Shown here in pieces: positions 53,357-62,700 of a stretch of 64,000 nt of DNA (position 1 is its first letter; the number at the start of each line of letters is the position of its first letter). Under the pieces are notes generated by a model. The model made no database searches. It had not been told where the DNA came from and was given only the letters and a program-made list of their open reading frames with translations. The translations under genes were made by a program, and so were the position numbers. The stretch is from SZUA-265 sp966249405 (GTDB lineage Bacteria > Myxococcota_A > Polyangia > Polyangiales > Polyangiaceae): NCBI GenBank assembly GCA_966249405.1, contig CBINDO010000003.1, forward strand, positions 1-64,000, given 5' to 3'.

Positions 53357-53898
53357 ACTTGGCGCTCGGGAAATGGGCGCTCCGGAAAAGGACGCTCTCG
53401 TTGGGCTGGCGAACGCACAAAGTCGTTTGCAGGGCCAGACTCGGCTCCCAAGGGCAAAACAACCGCCGCTACCTCGCCGCCCCCTCCACGACGCCGCACG
53501 ACGCGTTCACGAGCCGCATCTGGCGCGGCGTTTTGCACTCGGCCTCGGAGCAGCGCTCGCTTCGAGCAGCCTGGGCTCGCCACCACAATGACGATGGCGT
53601 GCGCGCGTGAAGTCGCCACCTCGAGGCGCTCGAGTTCCACAAGAACTCGAACCCGCGTTTCTCACCGCCCCTGCGTCAACAGGTGCCTGGGCGGGTTCGC
53701 TTTCTTCGCGTCAATGCAGCAACCGAGATCGAGCGTGGACGAATGCTCGTAACTTGGCGAAGCGGGCAGTGATCTCACTTCGCGTCGCTGTCGAAAGGCA
53801 AAACGCACGTGTCGTCCACCGCAAGTCTCTCCTCCCCTCACATCCCCCATACATCGATTCGCGTCACCTCGCGTCAGTTCGTCTCACCTAGCCCACGC
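53357..53898. other. Intergenic region between fic and the 292-aa lipoprotein
   Basis: About 540 bp carries two tandem 15-mers of the GGCGCTC-GGAAA type at 53361-53390 and hairpin repeat copy 4. I see no supported gene. Confidence 0.5.
53664..53721 (+). repeat. Dispersed hairpin repeat, copy 4 (stem CCGCCC/GGGCGG)
   Basis: The stem halves are at 53665-53670 and 53689-53694, the core is GCGTCAACAGGTGCC, then GGTTCGCT, and GCAGCA at 53716-53721. The total is 58 nt. Confidence 0.75.
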
Positions 53899-54774
53899 GT
53901 GACGTGTGTAGCTACTCTTCCCAACTCCGGGCGAGCCAAGGCAACTCGCTTCGCACTCACCATCTTTCTGCTAACAGGCCTGCTCGCCGCGTGTAGCAAG
54001 CACAGCGAGCTCACTCTGTACGTCAGCACCGAGGTACCGCGCGTCGAAATCGAGCGCATCACCGCCGGCGTCGCTACGCCGGTCGAAGAGATAGAAGCGC
54101 AGGACGGCACCTGGCGGATCCGCTTCCGCGAGGTGATTTCCAAAGACGAGAGCATCTTCATTCACAAGCTGCTCGACCAGGCCGTGCGGGCCACGGCGTC
54201 GGCTCCGCCCAAACTCGCGCTCCAAATTACCGAGCAGGACCCCGAGGTCCAACGTATCGCCAACGTCACCCCTGACGCAGCGCCGAGGGAGTTCGAGTTG
54301 GAAGTAGAGCGCGGGGAGCGTGTATTGTTCGCGGTCGAGACGTTCACGGGCTCGGAACGCGTGTGTACCTGGTCTGTCCCCGCGCGAGACCTCCCACAAT
54401 TGAGCTACGACGTGCGCCTGGCGGGCAAGACGTCTGGCGAAGAGGCTCGCCAAGTGCTCAAGCAAGCACACGGCAACTTTCAAGCGTTGGCCGGCAAGAT
54501 TGCTCACCAATTCTCGTTTGTCCCACCCGAGGCGACCAAGTCCGCCGCGGGAGTCCACATCGAACCGCCGCGTTCCGTTGTGTTCACCTTCCAGCGCGCT
54601 ACAGACGCTCGCTGGCCAGATAACGTTTACCCCAATTTTGCACGCGTAGACCAGTTTGCCTCTTGCATGCAAACCATCGTCGCAGCCAGCGACGACGCGT
54701 TCTTCGGCGCGTTCCTCTTCCCCCAACTCAGCGACAAACTCGTGCGCTTCGAACTCGGCGACACGAGGTTTTGA
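53899..54774 (+). CDS. Lipoprotein of unknown function (about 291 aa)
   Basis: The signal segment RFALTIFLLTGLLAAC has a lipobox, followed by SKHSELTLYVSTEVPRVEIE. The GTG at 53899 puts 23 residues before the hydrophobic core; the frame is open to another GTG at 53809. Neither has a clear Shine-Dalgarno. The mature part alternates strands and helices, with QITEQDPEVQRIANV and FTFQRATDARWPDNVYPNFA. I do not recognise a family. A repeated palindrome (54854-54885) follows the gene. Confidence 0.6.
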   Translation: MTCVATLPNSGRAKATRFALTIFLLTGLLAACSKHSELTLYVSTEVPRVEIERITAGVATPVEEIEAQDGTWRIRFREVISKDESIFIHKLLDQAVRATASAPPKLALQITEQDPEVQRIANVTPDAAPREFELEVERGERVLFAVETFTGSERVCTWSVPARDLPQLSYDVRLAGKTSGEEARQVLKQAHGNFQALAGKIAHQFSFVPPEATKSAAGVHIEPPRSVVFTFQRATDARWPDNVYPNFARVDQFASCMQTIVAASDDAFFGAFLFPQLSDKLVRFELGDTRF

Positions 54775-54853
54775 CGAGCGGCGAGCCACGGCGCTTGTGT
54801 TAACGTCGTGAACACGCCGCGTCCAGTTACAGCCGATGGGAACTGTTTCATCG

Positions 54854-54885
54854 CCAGAGTCCGGTTCAACTGAACCGAACTCTGG
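54854..54885. terminator. Repeated palindrome, copy B, at a convergent gene junction
   Basis: This is the same element as at 31909-31938, with a single base difference (CAGAGTCCGGTTCA / TGAACCGAACTCTG, plus one outer C-G pair). It again lies between converging stops (54774 plus, 54996 minus). Confidence 0.7.
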
Positions 54886-54995
54886 GTCAAGAAGTGACGT
54901 GGGACTGTGCCCAGCGAGGCAGGCATAGCTCCTAACCGGCGGGGCTGCCAGCTTGCGACACGTCCCATTCAATCGGCGGGCAGTCGCGTCGCCGC

Positions 54996-56204
54996 TCAGA
55001 GCGCGAAGGACACGCCATCCAAGGACAACATCGGCGAGACATTGGCTACCCCACCGGGGCTACTCACTGTCATGACGCCGTTGGTGGCGACGGTGATCTT
55101 GGCAGGTAGGCCGCCGTTGGCGGTCGCCGCGAGCCGCACGGTCTGGGCAGGACGGTAACCGGTCGGAAGCGTGGCAATCGTCGCGCTGGTGCCGCCGGCG
55201 ATGGCGCCTTGAAAACGCACCACGTCGCCGTACTTGCCCACCTTGACGGAGCGCGCCGAATATGCGCCCCAGCCCGGGGCGAGAGGCAGCGCGATGTTGC
55301 CGGCGAGCGTCTTGGAGTACGAAACGCCTTCGAACGACACCCCTTCGTTGGCCGCCGCCAAATCGCCGTTGGTGTAAACGTCACCCGACGAGTAGATGGT
55401 GAGCTGCCCGGTTGCCCCTGCGGGCAGACCGAAGTTGGCGGTCACGAAGACCGTATTGCTGGGACGATACGCCGATGGCAGCGTAAACAGGTAGCCGTCG
55501 TAGTTCTCGAGATCCAACTTGAACAGGAAGCCTTGGAAGCGCACGAAGTTGTCGACGGTCTTGACGTATGCGCCTCGGTCCTGATCGAACAATCGGAACC
55601 CGTACAGGGGATCCCACTCTTCGTTGTTGGTGAGCACGTTGCCCTCGACCTGATCGAACGAAGCGCCCTCCAGCGACGTGAGCGTCTTCGCATCTGCACC
55701 GACGCCGTCGGCTCCGTCTTGAAGGATGTGAACGTATCCGGTCAAGTAGTTGTATTGTAACGAACCCGCGGAATTTCCGTTCATTACCACGCGGAGGTTC
55801 ACGGCCTCGTCTGGACGGTAATCTACGGGCAGGAGAAACGCCTCGGTGTTCGATGTCGTGGTGTTCTTGAGAGCGCCGCGAAAGGTGACCACACCGTTCA
55901 CCTTGCCGACCGACGGCGCGTGCGCGCCGTTGGCGTAGTAGTTCGTCCACCCGTTGATGGGGCTGAGCGCCTGCCAACCACCCGTGATGGCTTGGCCCAC
56001 TTCGCCTACTTCTACGCCCACATCCTCCAGCGCCTGCTCACCCCGCGCTTGATCACCCAGTGCTTGTTCACCGTGTGCTTGCTCACCGCCCGCAGCGCGG
56101 GTGGATTCGTCCGGTGCGCCGCATCCTGCGGCCAGTAGCGCCGCGCTGCTCCCGAACAAGAATGAAACCAAAGCTAACGACTTACGCACCATCGACGTCT
56201 TCAT
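54996..56204 (-). CDS. Lipoprotein with three repeated beta domains
   Basis: This 402-aa protein has the signal RKSLALVSFLFGSSAALLAAGC with lipobox. A short tandem Glu/Gln/Ala/Gly repeat (HGEQALGDQARGEQALED) follows. Then come three loosely repeated domains of about 100 residues, each with a GW..Y.......P.V.K.G..V.F.GA.. opening (WTNYYANGAHAPSVGKVNGV, WDPLYGFRLFDQDRGAYVKT, WGAYSARSVKVGKYGDVVRF) and a LP..YRP...V closing. The pattern resembles fibre-like or lectin-like beta modules; no family is recognised. The ATG at 56204 has AAGGGAAGG upstream. Confidence 0.75.
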   Translation of the reverse strand: MKTSMVRKSLALVSFLFGSSAALLAAGCGAPDESTRAAGGEQAHGEQALGDQARGEQALEDVGVEVGEVGQAITGGWQALSPINGWTNYYANGAHAPSVGKVNGVVTFRGALKNTTTSNTEAFLLPVDYRPDEAVNLRVVMNGNSAGSLQYNYLTGYVHILQDGADGVGADAKTLTSLEGASFDQVEGNVLTNNEEWDPLYGFRLFDQDRGAYVKTVDNFVRFQGFLFKLDLENYDGYLFTLPSAYRPSNTVFVTANFGLPAGATGQLTIYSSGDVYTNGDLAAANEGVSFEGVSYSKTLAGNIALPLAPGWGAYSARSVKVGKYGDVVRFQGAIAGGTSATIATLPTGYRPAQTVRLAATANGGLPAKITVATNGVMTVSSPGGVANVSPMLSLDGVSFAL

Positions 56205-56359
56205 TGTTGCCTTCCCTTCAGCGACGGTGAGTATCGGTAGGCACCCCTCGACCGTCAAGCAACTTTGCCTGTCACAAATGAACACGGCTTCCGACCTTTC
56301 GACCGCTCGTCGAGTAGATTTCCTACGTCTGCAAATACAGAATGGCCTGTGGCGGAGTC

Positions 56360-56623
56360 TCACGGAAAACTCGCCGCTTTTCGTGCCCACACGCGGCTGC
56401 GGCGAATCGCCACCGCTCGCGTCACCGGCTTTCTTAACACGCTAATACACATCCCCGGAATAGCGCCCATGTTCGGTGCGGGCGACGTTCTAGGGATGAG
56501 CTCCTCCATCGCCGGCACTTCCTCGAGGTTTCCACCACTTCTCACCGGCACGCCACCTGTTAACAGCGCACGTACGGCGTCTCGCTGGCACGCCTCGAGA
56601 TCCGAAGCCGACGCGAAGGCCAC
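56360..56623 (-). pseudogene. Remnant of an RHS gene 5' end
   Basis: On the minus strand the peptide IPRTSPAPNMGAIPGMCISV aligns with the start of the intact RHS protein (VPRTAPVPNMIAIPGMCPGV). The DNA is similar too: CCTAGAACG is shared and GGAGGAG replaces GGGGAGG. The codon at the RHS GTG position is ATC here (56495-56497). Similarity stops within about 20 codons after the start, and the RHS body is absent. Upstream, the PVRSGGN..EVPAM-coding stretch matches the sequence upstream of the intact gene. An 87-codon open frame survives but is not expected to be functional. Confidence 0.65.
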
Positions 56624-56656
56624 CTCACGTCTTTAGGTGACTACTGCCGTTCGCTG
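56613..56656 (+). repeat. Dispersed hairpin repeat, copy 7 (degenerate)
   Basis: GAAGGCCAC...TCACGTCTTTAGGTG...TGCCGTTCGCTGAG keeps the 5' flank, the AGGTG core and the GTTCGCTG 3' flank of subfamily B. The outer stem has decayed. Its place relative to the RHS remnant parallels that of copy 6 relative to the intact RHS gene. Confidence 0.5.
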
Positions 56657-56848
56657 AGCTCCCGGCAGGCATAACGGCACTCACTTGGGCAACTGTGAAG
56701 ACGTTGGGCGAACAAGTTACTATGTTTCTTTGTGAACCAAAGACAAACACCCATTCACCGAACCTTGCATGCCCCTCGAATCCCGCGTTAGAGTTTGCTG
56801 GACATTGCGCGCAATCGAGCGCCCGCAATGGAAACTAGGGAGAAGATC

Positions 56849-57949
56849 GTGACAACGAAGACGACTTGTTCGGTCGCGTTGGGCTTATGTTTGTTTGCGT
56901 CGCAAGCAGCGGCTCAAACGCCCGCGGCGACTCCAACGGCATTGGCGCCCGCCCCGGCCCCTCAGGCCGCGCCTGACGGAGTGGTGACATTAAAGACCAT
57001 CGAGGGGGAGACACAGAAGGATGTGCGACTAATTGCGCTAGAGGACGTCCCTGCGATAAAGGAGGAGGACATCGAGAAGCTCCCCCAAGACAAGCTGGCT
57101 GAGCTCGCCAAGGATGGCGCGAGAGTCGCCGCAGAAGAGAAGAACAAAGCGGAAGTTGCGGAGTCGCAGAAGGACCTTCTCAAGAACGGTAAGTTAATGG
57201 CGATAGGCCTTACGGGCGGAGCTGCTTTTGCCGTCCAAACGCCACTGCGCAGGTATGGTCAACAAACAGTGGACGTCGTGGCCATGCCCTACTTGCTCAT
57301 GCTGCCAGGCTACTTCGGTTCACGCGAGCCCCTCAGGCAGTATTGCGCGTCCGCTTGGGGAATAGGAACTGACTCTGCTGCGCATTCGTCAGCCAAGGCC
57401 GCTGCAACCAATGCAGCGCGCCAACTGCTCGCCAGCATCGAGGCGAACTTGGCAGCCGGCGTCGACAAGCAGGTCGTCCGCAGTAAGTTTCTCTCCGAGA
57501 GTGACGTGTTCACGGTCGACGAGGAATTCCACTCTTGGGCTGCTTCGACCATTGATGCGATCGACCAACTGCGAGGTCTCACACCTGCGCAGCGGGAAAC
57601 GGAGGAGGCGAAGCTACTAGATGCCCTAGTTTCTTTCGTTTTCTGGCACCCGACTTGGTCAGCAAGGGGCGCGTGCCTCAAGCGAAGCATCGGAATTTGG
57701 GTGGGCCTCCCCGCTGCGTACGAGGTGACGACCAAGCTGAACTCCACTGACACGCGCACGTCCCGTGAGATCAAGCCGGACATTGCGTTTGGATTGGGCT
57801 ACACCCCGCACGCGTATCTGACGCTACTGGCCGGAGCGACCGTGGCGAGTGTAGAAACTCCGGACGATTCGGGCCTCCACCGCACGGTGTGGGCTGGCAC
57901 GTTTGCGGTCGGCGGCAACATCGACTTGCTCGGCGAGCTCTTCAAGTGA
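56849..57949 (+). CDS. Secreted or periplasmic protein of unknown function (366 aa)
   Basis: The GTG at 56849 has AGGGAG 6-7 nt upstream and opens a signal peptide TTCSVALGLCLFASQAAA with a cleavage site before QTPA. An ATG at 56828 in frame is the alternative. A Pro/Ala linker follows, then a Glu/Lys-rich coiled region (IKEEDIEKLPQDKLAELAKD). One or two hydrophobic segments follow (LMAIGLTGGAAFAV, VVAMPYLLMLPGYFG). The C-terminal part resembles porin-like strands ending at the C-terminus (DIAFGLGYTPHAYLTLLAGA, TVWAGTFAVGGNIDLLGELF). It may be an outer-membrane or envelope protein. No family is recognised. Confidence 0.65.
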   Translation: MTTKTTCSVALGLCLFASQAAAQTPAATPTALAPAPAPQAAPDGVVTLKTIEGETQKDVRLIALEDVPAIKEEDIEKLPQDKLAELAKDGARVAAEEKNKAEVAESQKDLLKNGKLMAIGLTGGAAFAVQTPLRRYGQQTVDVVAMPYLLMLPGYFGSREPLRQYCASAWGIGTDSAAHSSAKAAATNAARQLLASIEANLAAGVDKQVVRSKFLSESDVFTVDEEFHSWAASTIDAIDQLRGLTPAQRETEEAKLLDALVSFVFWHPTWSARGACLKRSIGIWVGLPAAYEVTTKLNSTDTRTSREIKPDIAFGLGYTPHAYLTLLAGATVASVETPDDSGLHRTVWAGTFAVGGNIDLLGELFK

Positions 57950-58090
57950 GCGGCAAGCCCAGCGGGCGGTAACCACTGTGCAAGCGAGCGCCCGGTCCGC
58001 GGCTCGTCGATGCGCTGGGCAATAGTAAAAAGTTCAAGGGCTGGAGGTAAGTTTTCTTACGGTTCGCAAAACTCTGTTACGGTAGCCGCC

Positions 58091-59626
58091 GTGAGCATCT
58101 TGGTTTCGTGGATTGGGAATACGGACTTGGACGCCGCGGGTCAACGCCTGCCCAAGGGTGGCGCTGACCCGGGACTGGGCCCAATCGGGCAAGCCTTGGC
58201 GCAACGCCAGTTCACGCGCGTGGTGTTGTTGTCGAACTTCGCCAAAGCGCAGAGCAGTGCGTACGTGCGCTGGGCTCAGCAACGGACGTCAGCGAAGGTC
58301 GAGCTGAAACAAGTCGAGCTGTCGGACCCAACCCACTTTCACTCGGTGTACAAGCTCGCCGAACAGACGTTGAGCGAAGTCTGCAATCAAGGTCCGAGGC
58401 GAACGCCAGTCGACCTCACCTTACACGTGAGCCCGGGTACTCCGGTAATGGGGGCCGTTTGGATCATCCTCGGCAAAACCAAGTACCCCGCCGAATTGAT
58501 TCAAACTTCGAAGGAGGCGGGCCTGAGAACGACCTCCGTCCCGCTAGACATCGCCGCCGAATTCATCGACCTGGTGCCCGAGTTGCTCCGAGCTCCCGAT
58601 GCCTCACTGGCGGCCCGCAGTGAAGGCGTCCAACCTGCAGAGCCTCGTTTTGGAGACATCGTCTACCGCTGCAACACGATGGACGAGCTGATCCGCCGTG
58701 CGCGCCGGCTCACCATGCGCAGCGTTTCGGTGCTCATCGAAGGCGAGTCCGGGACCGGCAAAGAGCTCCTCGCGCGTGCAATTCACCAGGAAGGCCCTCG
58801 CAAAGACAAGCCGTTCATCGCCGTCAATTGTGGCGCCATCCCGAAGGATCTCGTCGAGGCGCTTGTCTTTGGCCACGTCAAAGGAGCGTTCACTGGGGCA
58901 GACAAGCCCTCCAACGGTTACTTCCGTGACGCGCACGGCGGCACGCTGTTTCTCGACGAGATCGGGGAGCTACCGCTCTCAGCTCAGGTGAAGTTGCTAC
59001 GCGTACTGCAGGAGAAGAAGGTCACCCCCCTGGGTGACTCCAAGGACCACGCCGTCGACGTTAGGATCATCTCGGCTACCAACCGTAGTCTCGTGGCAGA
59101 ATGCCACGCTGGACGGTTTAGGGAAGACCTATTTTATCGCCTGGCGATTGCCACTTTGCGCCCTCCCCCACTGCGCGAACGGCAGGGAGATTTGGGACCG
59201 CTGGTCGAGGTGCTGCTAGAACGCGCGAACGAACTCGCGGCCAAAGAGGAGTCCCACTACGAACGTAAAACTCTTTCTCCCGGCGCAAAAAAGCTTCTGC
59301 TCGCGCACTCGTGGCCAGGCAACGTTCGCGAGCTCGAAAACACGCTGATGCGAGCAACCGTTTGGACCGAAGGCACCACCATCACGGAAGGTGATATGCG
59401 CGCAGCCCTCCTCGATGAGCCAGCAACCCGGTCCGACGCAGCACGTCTTCAGCCGTTGGACGAAGGCTTTTCCCTTGATGACGCCCTCGCCAAGCTAAGC
59501 CGTGAGTACATCCGTGCCGCTTTGAAACAAGCAGGCGACAACAAAAGCCAAGCCGCCAAGCTTCTTGGCCTGGCCAGCCGCCAGACGTTGAACAACCGAA
59601 TGGAAGCGCTGGGGTTGTCTTCGTGA
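58091..59626 (+). CDS. RtcR-like sigma-54 activator with CARF-like sensor domain
   Basis: The protein has about 511 aa from the GTG at 58091. The N-terminal ~180 residues have the Rossmann-like rhythm of RtcR/CARF sensors (SILVSWIGNTDL, FTRVVLLSNF, LTLHVSPGTPVMGAVWIIL, YPAELIQTSKEAGLRTTSVP). The central AAA+ domain has Walker A GESGTGKE, the sigma-54-contacting GAFTGA loop, Walker B GGTLFLDEIGELP and FREDLFYRL. The C-terminal Fis-type HTH is NKSQAAKLLGLASRQTLNNR. Such proteins activate RpoN promoters when the sensor binds its ligand (nucleotide-derived in characterised CARF/RtcR proteins). It directly precedes a sigma-54 promoter and hsdR. Two TTACGG repeats lie just before its start. Confidence 0.88.
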   Translation: MSILVSWIGNTDLDAAGQRLPKGGADPGLGPIGQALAQRQFTRVVLLSNFAKAQSSAYVRWAQQRTSAKVELKQVELSDPTHFHSVYKLAEQTLSEVCNQGPRRTPVDLTLHVSPGTPVMGAVWIILGKTKYPAELIQTSKEAGLRTTSVPLDIAAEFIDLVPELLRAPDASLAARSEGVQPAEPRFGDIVYRCNTMDELIRRARRLTMRSVSVLIEGESGTGKELLARAIHQEGPRKDKPFIAVNCGAIPKDLVEALVFGHVKGAFTGADKPSNGYFRDAHGGTLFLDEIGELPLSAQVKLLRVLQEKKVTPLGDSKDHAVDVRIISATNRSLVAECHAGRFREDLFYRLAIATLRPPPLRERQGDLGPLVEVLLERANELAAKEESHYERKTLSPGAKKLLLAHSWPGNVRELENTLMRATVWTEGTTITEGDMRAALLDEPATRSDAARLQPLDEGFSLDDALAKLSREYIRAALKQAGDNKSQAAKLLGLASRQTLNNRMEALGLSS

Positions 59627-59644
59627 TAAACACGTCAAACCGCA

Positions 59645-59660
59645 TGGCACAGTACCTGCA
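59645..59660 (+). promoter_or_regulatory. Sigma-54 (-24/-12) promoter in front of hsdR
   Basis: TGGCACAGTACCTGCA matches the RpoN consensus TGGCAC-N5-TTGCA with one mismatch, and the invariant GG (59646-59647) and GC (59658-59659) are separated by exactly 10 nt. It lies 18 bp after the activator gene. Transcription would start near 59671, which leaves an ~89-nt leader before the hsdR GTG at 59760. Confidence 0.8.
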
Positions 59661-59759
59661 ATCGCATCTCGCGTGTCAACGCGCAACCTTCAACCACCGA
59701 CCAGTCCGACTGCAGACGACGGCCTCCACGTTGCTCACCTCGTGCAGCAAGGAGCCCTC

Positions 59760-62700
59760 GTGCAGTCGTTGAACTTCGAGTTCCTACGGCCCCACGTAGC
59801 CCTACTCGCCGATCTGGGTGGCTTCGCCGAGAAGTACGCGTTCAGCGATCCCAAGAGTGCAGCGGTTAAGCTCCGCAACTTTTTGGAGGAGCTCGTGGAG
59901 CAGCTCTATCAGCGCCACCGTCTTCCGCGCCCCTACCAAGCCCACCTCGTCGATCTGCTGGAGGCTCACGACTTCACCGCGGCCACACCCAAGGTGATCC
60001 TGATGCAGCTCCACGGCCTCCGAAAGTTGGGCAACTTGGGAGCCCACACCAATGCCATTCCGGTCACGAGTCAGGCCGTATTGCAACGTCTAGCCGATGC
60101 CCACAACGTGGCCCGCTGGTTCTACCTCACCAAGCTCGCCCCCGGTTCGGCGAGACCCCCGGAGTTTCAAGAACCGCCCCCCGAGTCGACCAAGGCCGAG
60201 GCCAAACGTAAGACCAAGGCGCTCCAAGAGGAGCTCGAAAAACAACGTGCTCTCGACGCCCAGCGCGAAGCGGAGCTACAGCAACTGCAAGAAGCGCTGC
60301 ACCTCGAGCGCGAGAAGGCGGCCGCTGCGGAAGCGGCCAAAGCTGCCGTCGAACAAGCACTCGTCAAGACCGAAGAAGAGCTGGCCGCCATCCGCGAACA
60401 AGGCGAACGCGTCGCAGGTATTCTTCAACTCGACGAAGCACAAACGCGTCAGCGTTTGATCGACGAGGCCCTCGTCGCGGCGGGCTGGAACGTCGGCCAC
60501 AACGGCAAGAGCACGGAAGAAGTGGGCCAAGAGGTGGACGTCTCCGGCCTGCCACCGGGGTACGCCACCGGCAAAAACGGCAAGGGCCGGTGTGACTACG
60601 TGCTTTGGGACGACAACGGCAAGCCGCTCGCGGTGATCGAGGTCAAGCGCACAGCCAAAGACGCCGGTGTGGGACGCACGCAGGCCCAGATGTACGCCGA
60701 TGCGCTCGAGAAGCAGTACGGTCAGCGTCCGGTCATCTTCTACAGCAATGGCCCAGAGATCTTCATCGAAGACGACGCGCAAGGTTACCCGCCGCGTAAG
60801 CTGTTTGGTTTCTACTCCAAGAGCAGCTTGCAGTCCCTGCACTTTCAACGGCGCGAGAAGCTAGACCTCAGCGGCGTGGGGCCAAACCCCACCATCGCCG
60901 GCCGCATGTACCAGGTGGAAGCCATCAAACGCGTGTCCGAACGCTTCGCGAACAAACGTCGCAAGGCGTTGATCGTGCAAGCGACGGGCACGGGCAAAAC
61001 CCGGGTCGCGATTTCGCTGTGTGACGTGCTCTCGCGTGCGCGTTGGGCCAAACGCATCTTGTTCTTGTGTGACCGGCGCGAGCTCCGCAAACAAGCGCTC
61101 AACGCGTTCAAAGATCACTTGCCCAACGAGCCGCGCACCGTCATCGACAAGGCGACGGTTGGCGATACGACGCACCGCGTGTTCGTGGGCACATACCCGG
61201 CGATGATGAACGTGTTTCAGTCCTTCGACCCGGGTTTCTTCGACTTGATCATCGCCGACGAGTCCCACCGCAGCATCTACAACAAGTACCGCGACCTGTT
61301 CTTGTACTTCGACGCGCTGCAAGTGGGCCTCACGGCAACTCCCGTCAAGTTCGTGGAGCGGAACACCTATCGTCTGTTCGAGTGCACGGACCGCGACCCC
61401 ACCTTCAACTACGAATACCAAGAGGCGATCCGTAACGACCCGCCGTACCTCACCGCGTTCAAGGTCGTGAACGTCACCACCAAGTTCTTGCGCGAAGGCA
61501 TCCGCTACAGCCAGATGACGGAGGCGGAACGCAAAGAGCTCGAGGCAGATCTCGAGAACGCCCACGAGGTCGAGTTCGAGAAGGAAAAGATCGACAAGCA
61601 GGTGTTCAACCGGGACACGAACCGCATCATTCTGCGCAACTTGATGGACCACGGGCTACGCGACGCCAGCGGCAGTCGCCCCGGCAAGAGCATCGTGTTT
61701 GCGCGCAACCACCATCACGCGGTGTTGATGGCGGACGTGTTCGCCGAGTTGTACCCCCAATACGGCGGCAAATTCTGCCGCGTCATCGACAACTACGACC
61801 CCAACGCCGAAGCGCTGATCGACGACTTCAAAGACAAGAACAAGGAGCTGACGATCGCTATTTCAGTCGACATGCTCGACACCGGCATCGACGTGCCGGA
61901 AGTAGTGAACTTGGTGTTCGCCAAGCCGGTGAAGAGTTACGTCAAGTTCTGGCAGATGGTGGGCCGCGGCACGCGCTTGTGTGAAGACTTGTACGGCCCT
62001 GGGCAACACAAGACGGAATTTCTGATCTTCGACCACTGGGGTAACTTCGAGTTTTTCGAAGAGCGTTACGAGGAGAAACAAGCCAGCGTCAGCCGCTCGC
62101 TCTTGCAGCAGGTGTTCGAGGCGCGCCTCGAGCTCACCGACGCAGCCGTGCAGGCCCTCGACCAGCCAACCGTGGATCGCTGCGTGACTCAGCTGACCCA
62201 GATGGTGCGTGCGGTTCAGAACACCGGCGCCATCAGCGCGCAGGAGCATTGGAAAGAGCTCGACGAGCTGGCCAACCCGCAAGTGGTCGGCAGCTGGCAC
62301 GCCAAAACCAAAGAAAAGCTGCGCATGGTGGCGGCGCCGCTCATGCACCTCATCCACGAACGGGGTGAAGACGCGGCCTACCGCTTCGACCTGACCTTGG
62401 CCCACTTGCAGAAGGCGCAGCTCCTGGCTACGCCCGAGCGGGAGGGCCGCAAGGCGGCGGTGTGTGAGCAGGTAGAGCAATTGCAGATGAACCTGAACCC
62501 GGTCAAAGCCAAGGCAGAAGCCATCAAAAAGGTGCGCAGCAGCGCCTTTTGGCAAGCCGCGACGTTGCCGGAGCTCGAGGAGCTGCGGGGCGAGCTCCGC
62601 GGCATCATGAAACATCAGACGTATCAAGCCGCGTTGCTCAACGAGCCCCTGCGCCTGGACGTGCGGGACTCGGGGGTCGAGCGCAGCTACTACCAAACCA

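Larger units (their letters stand above)
56205..56848. other. Gap carrying a decayed RHS 5' end
   Basis: The 644 bp separating two divergent genes contains the RHS remnant and hairpin repeat copy 7. Nothing else in it resembles a gene. Confidence 0.6.

Noticed and set aside
59673..59759. GTG at 59673 as the hsdR start
   Set aside because: It lacks a Shine-Dalgarno and would fall at the predicted +1 of the sigma-54 promoter. The GTG at 59760 has AAGGAG and matches the usual family N-terminus.
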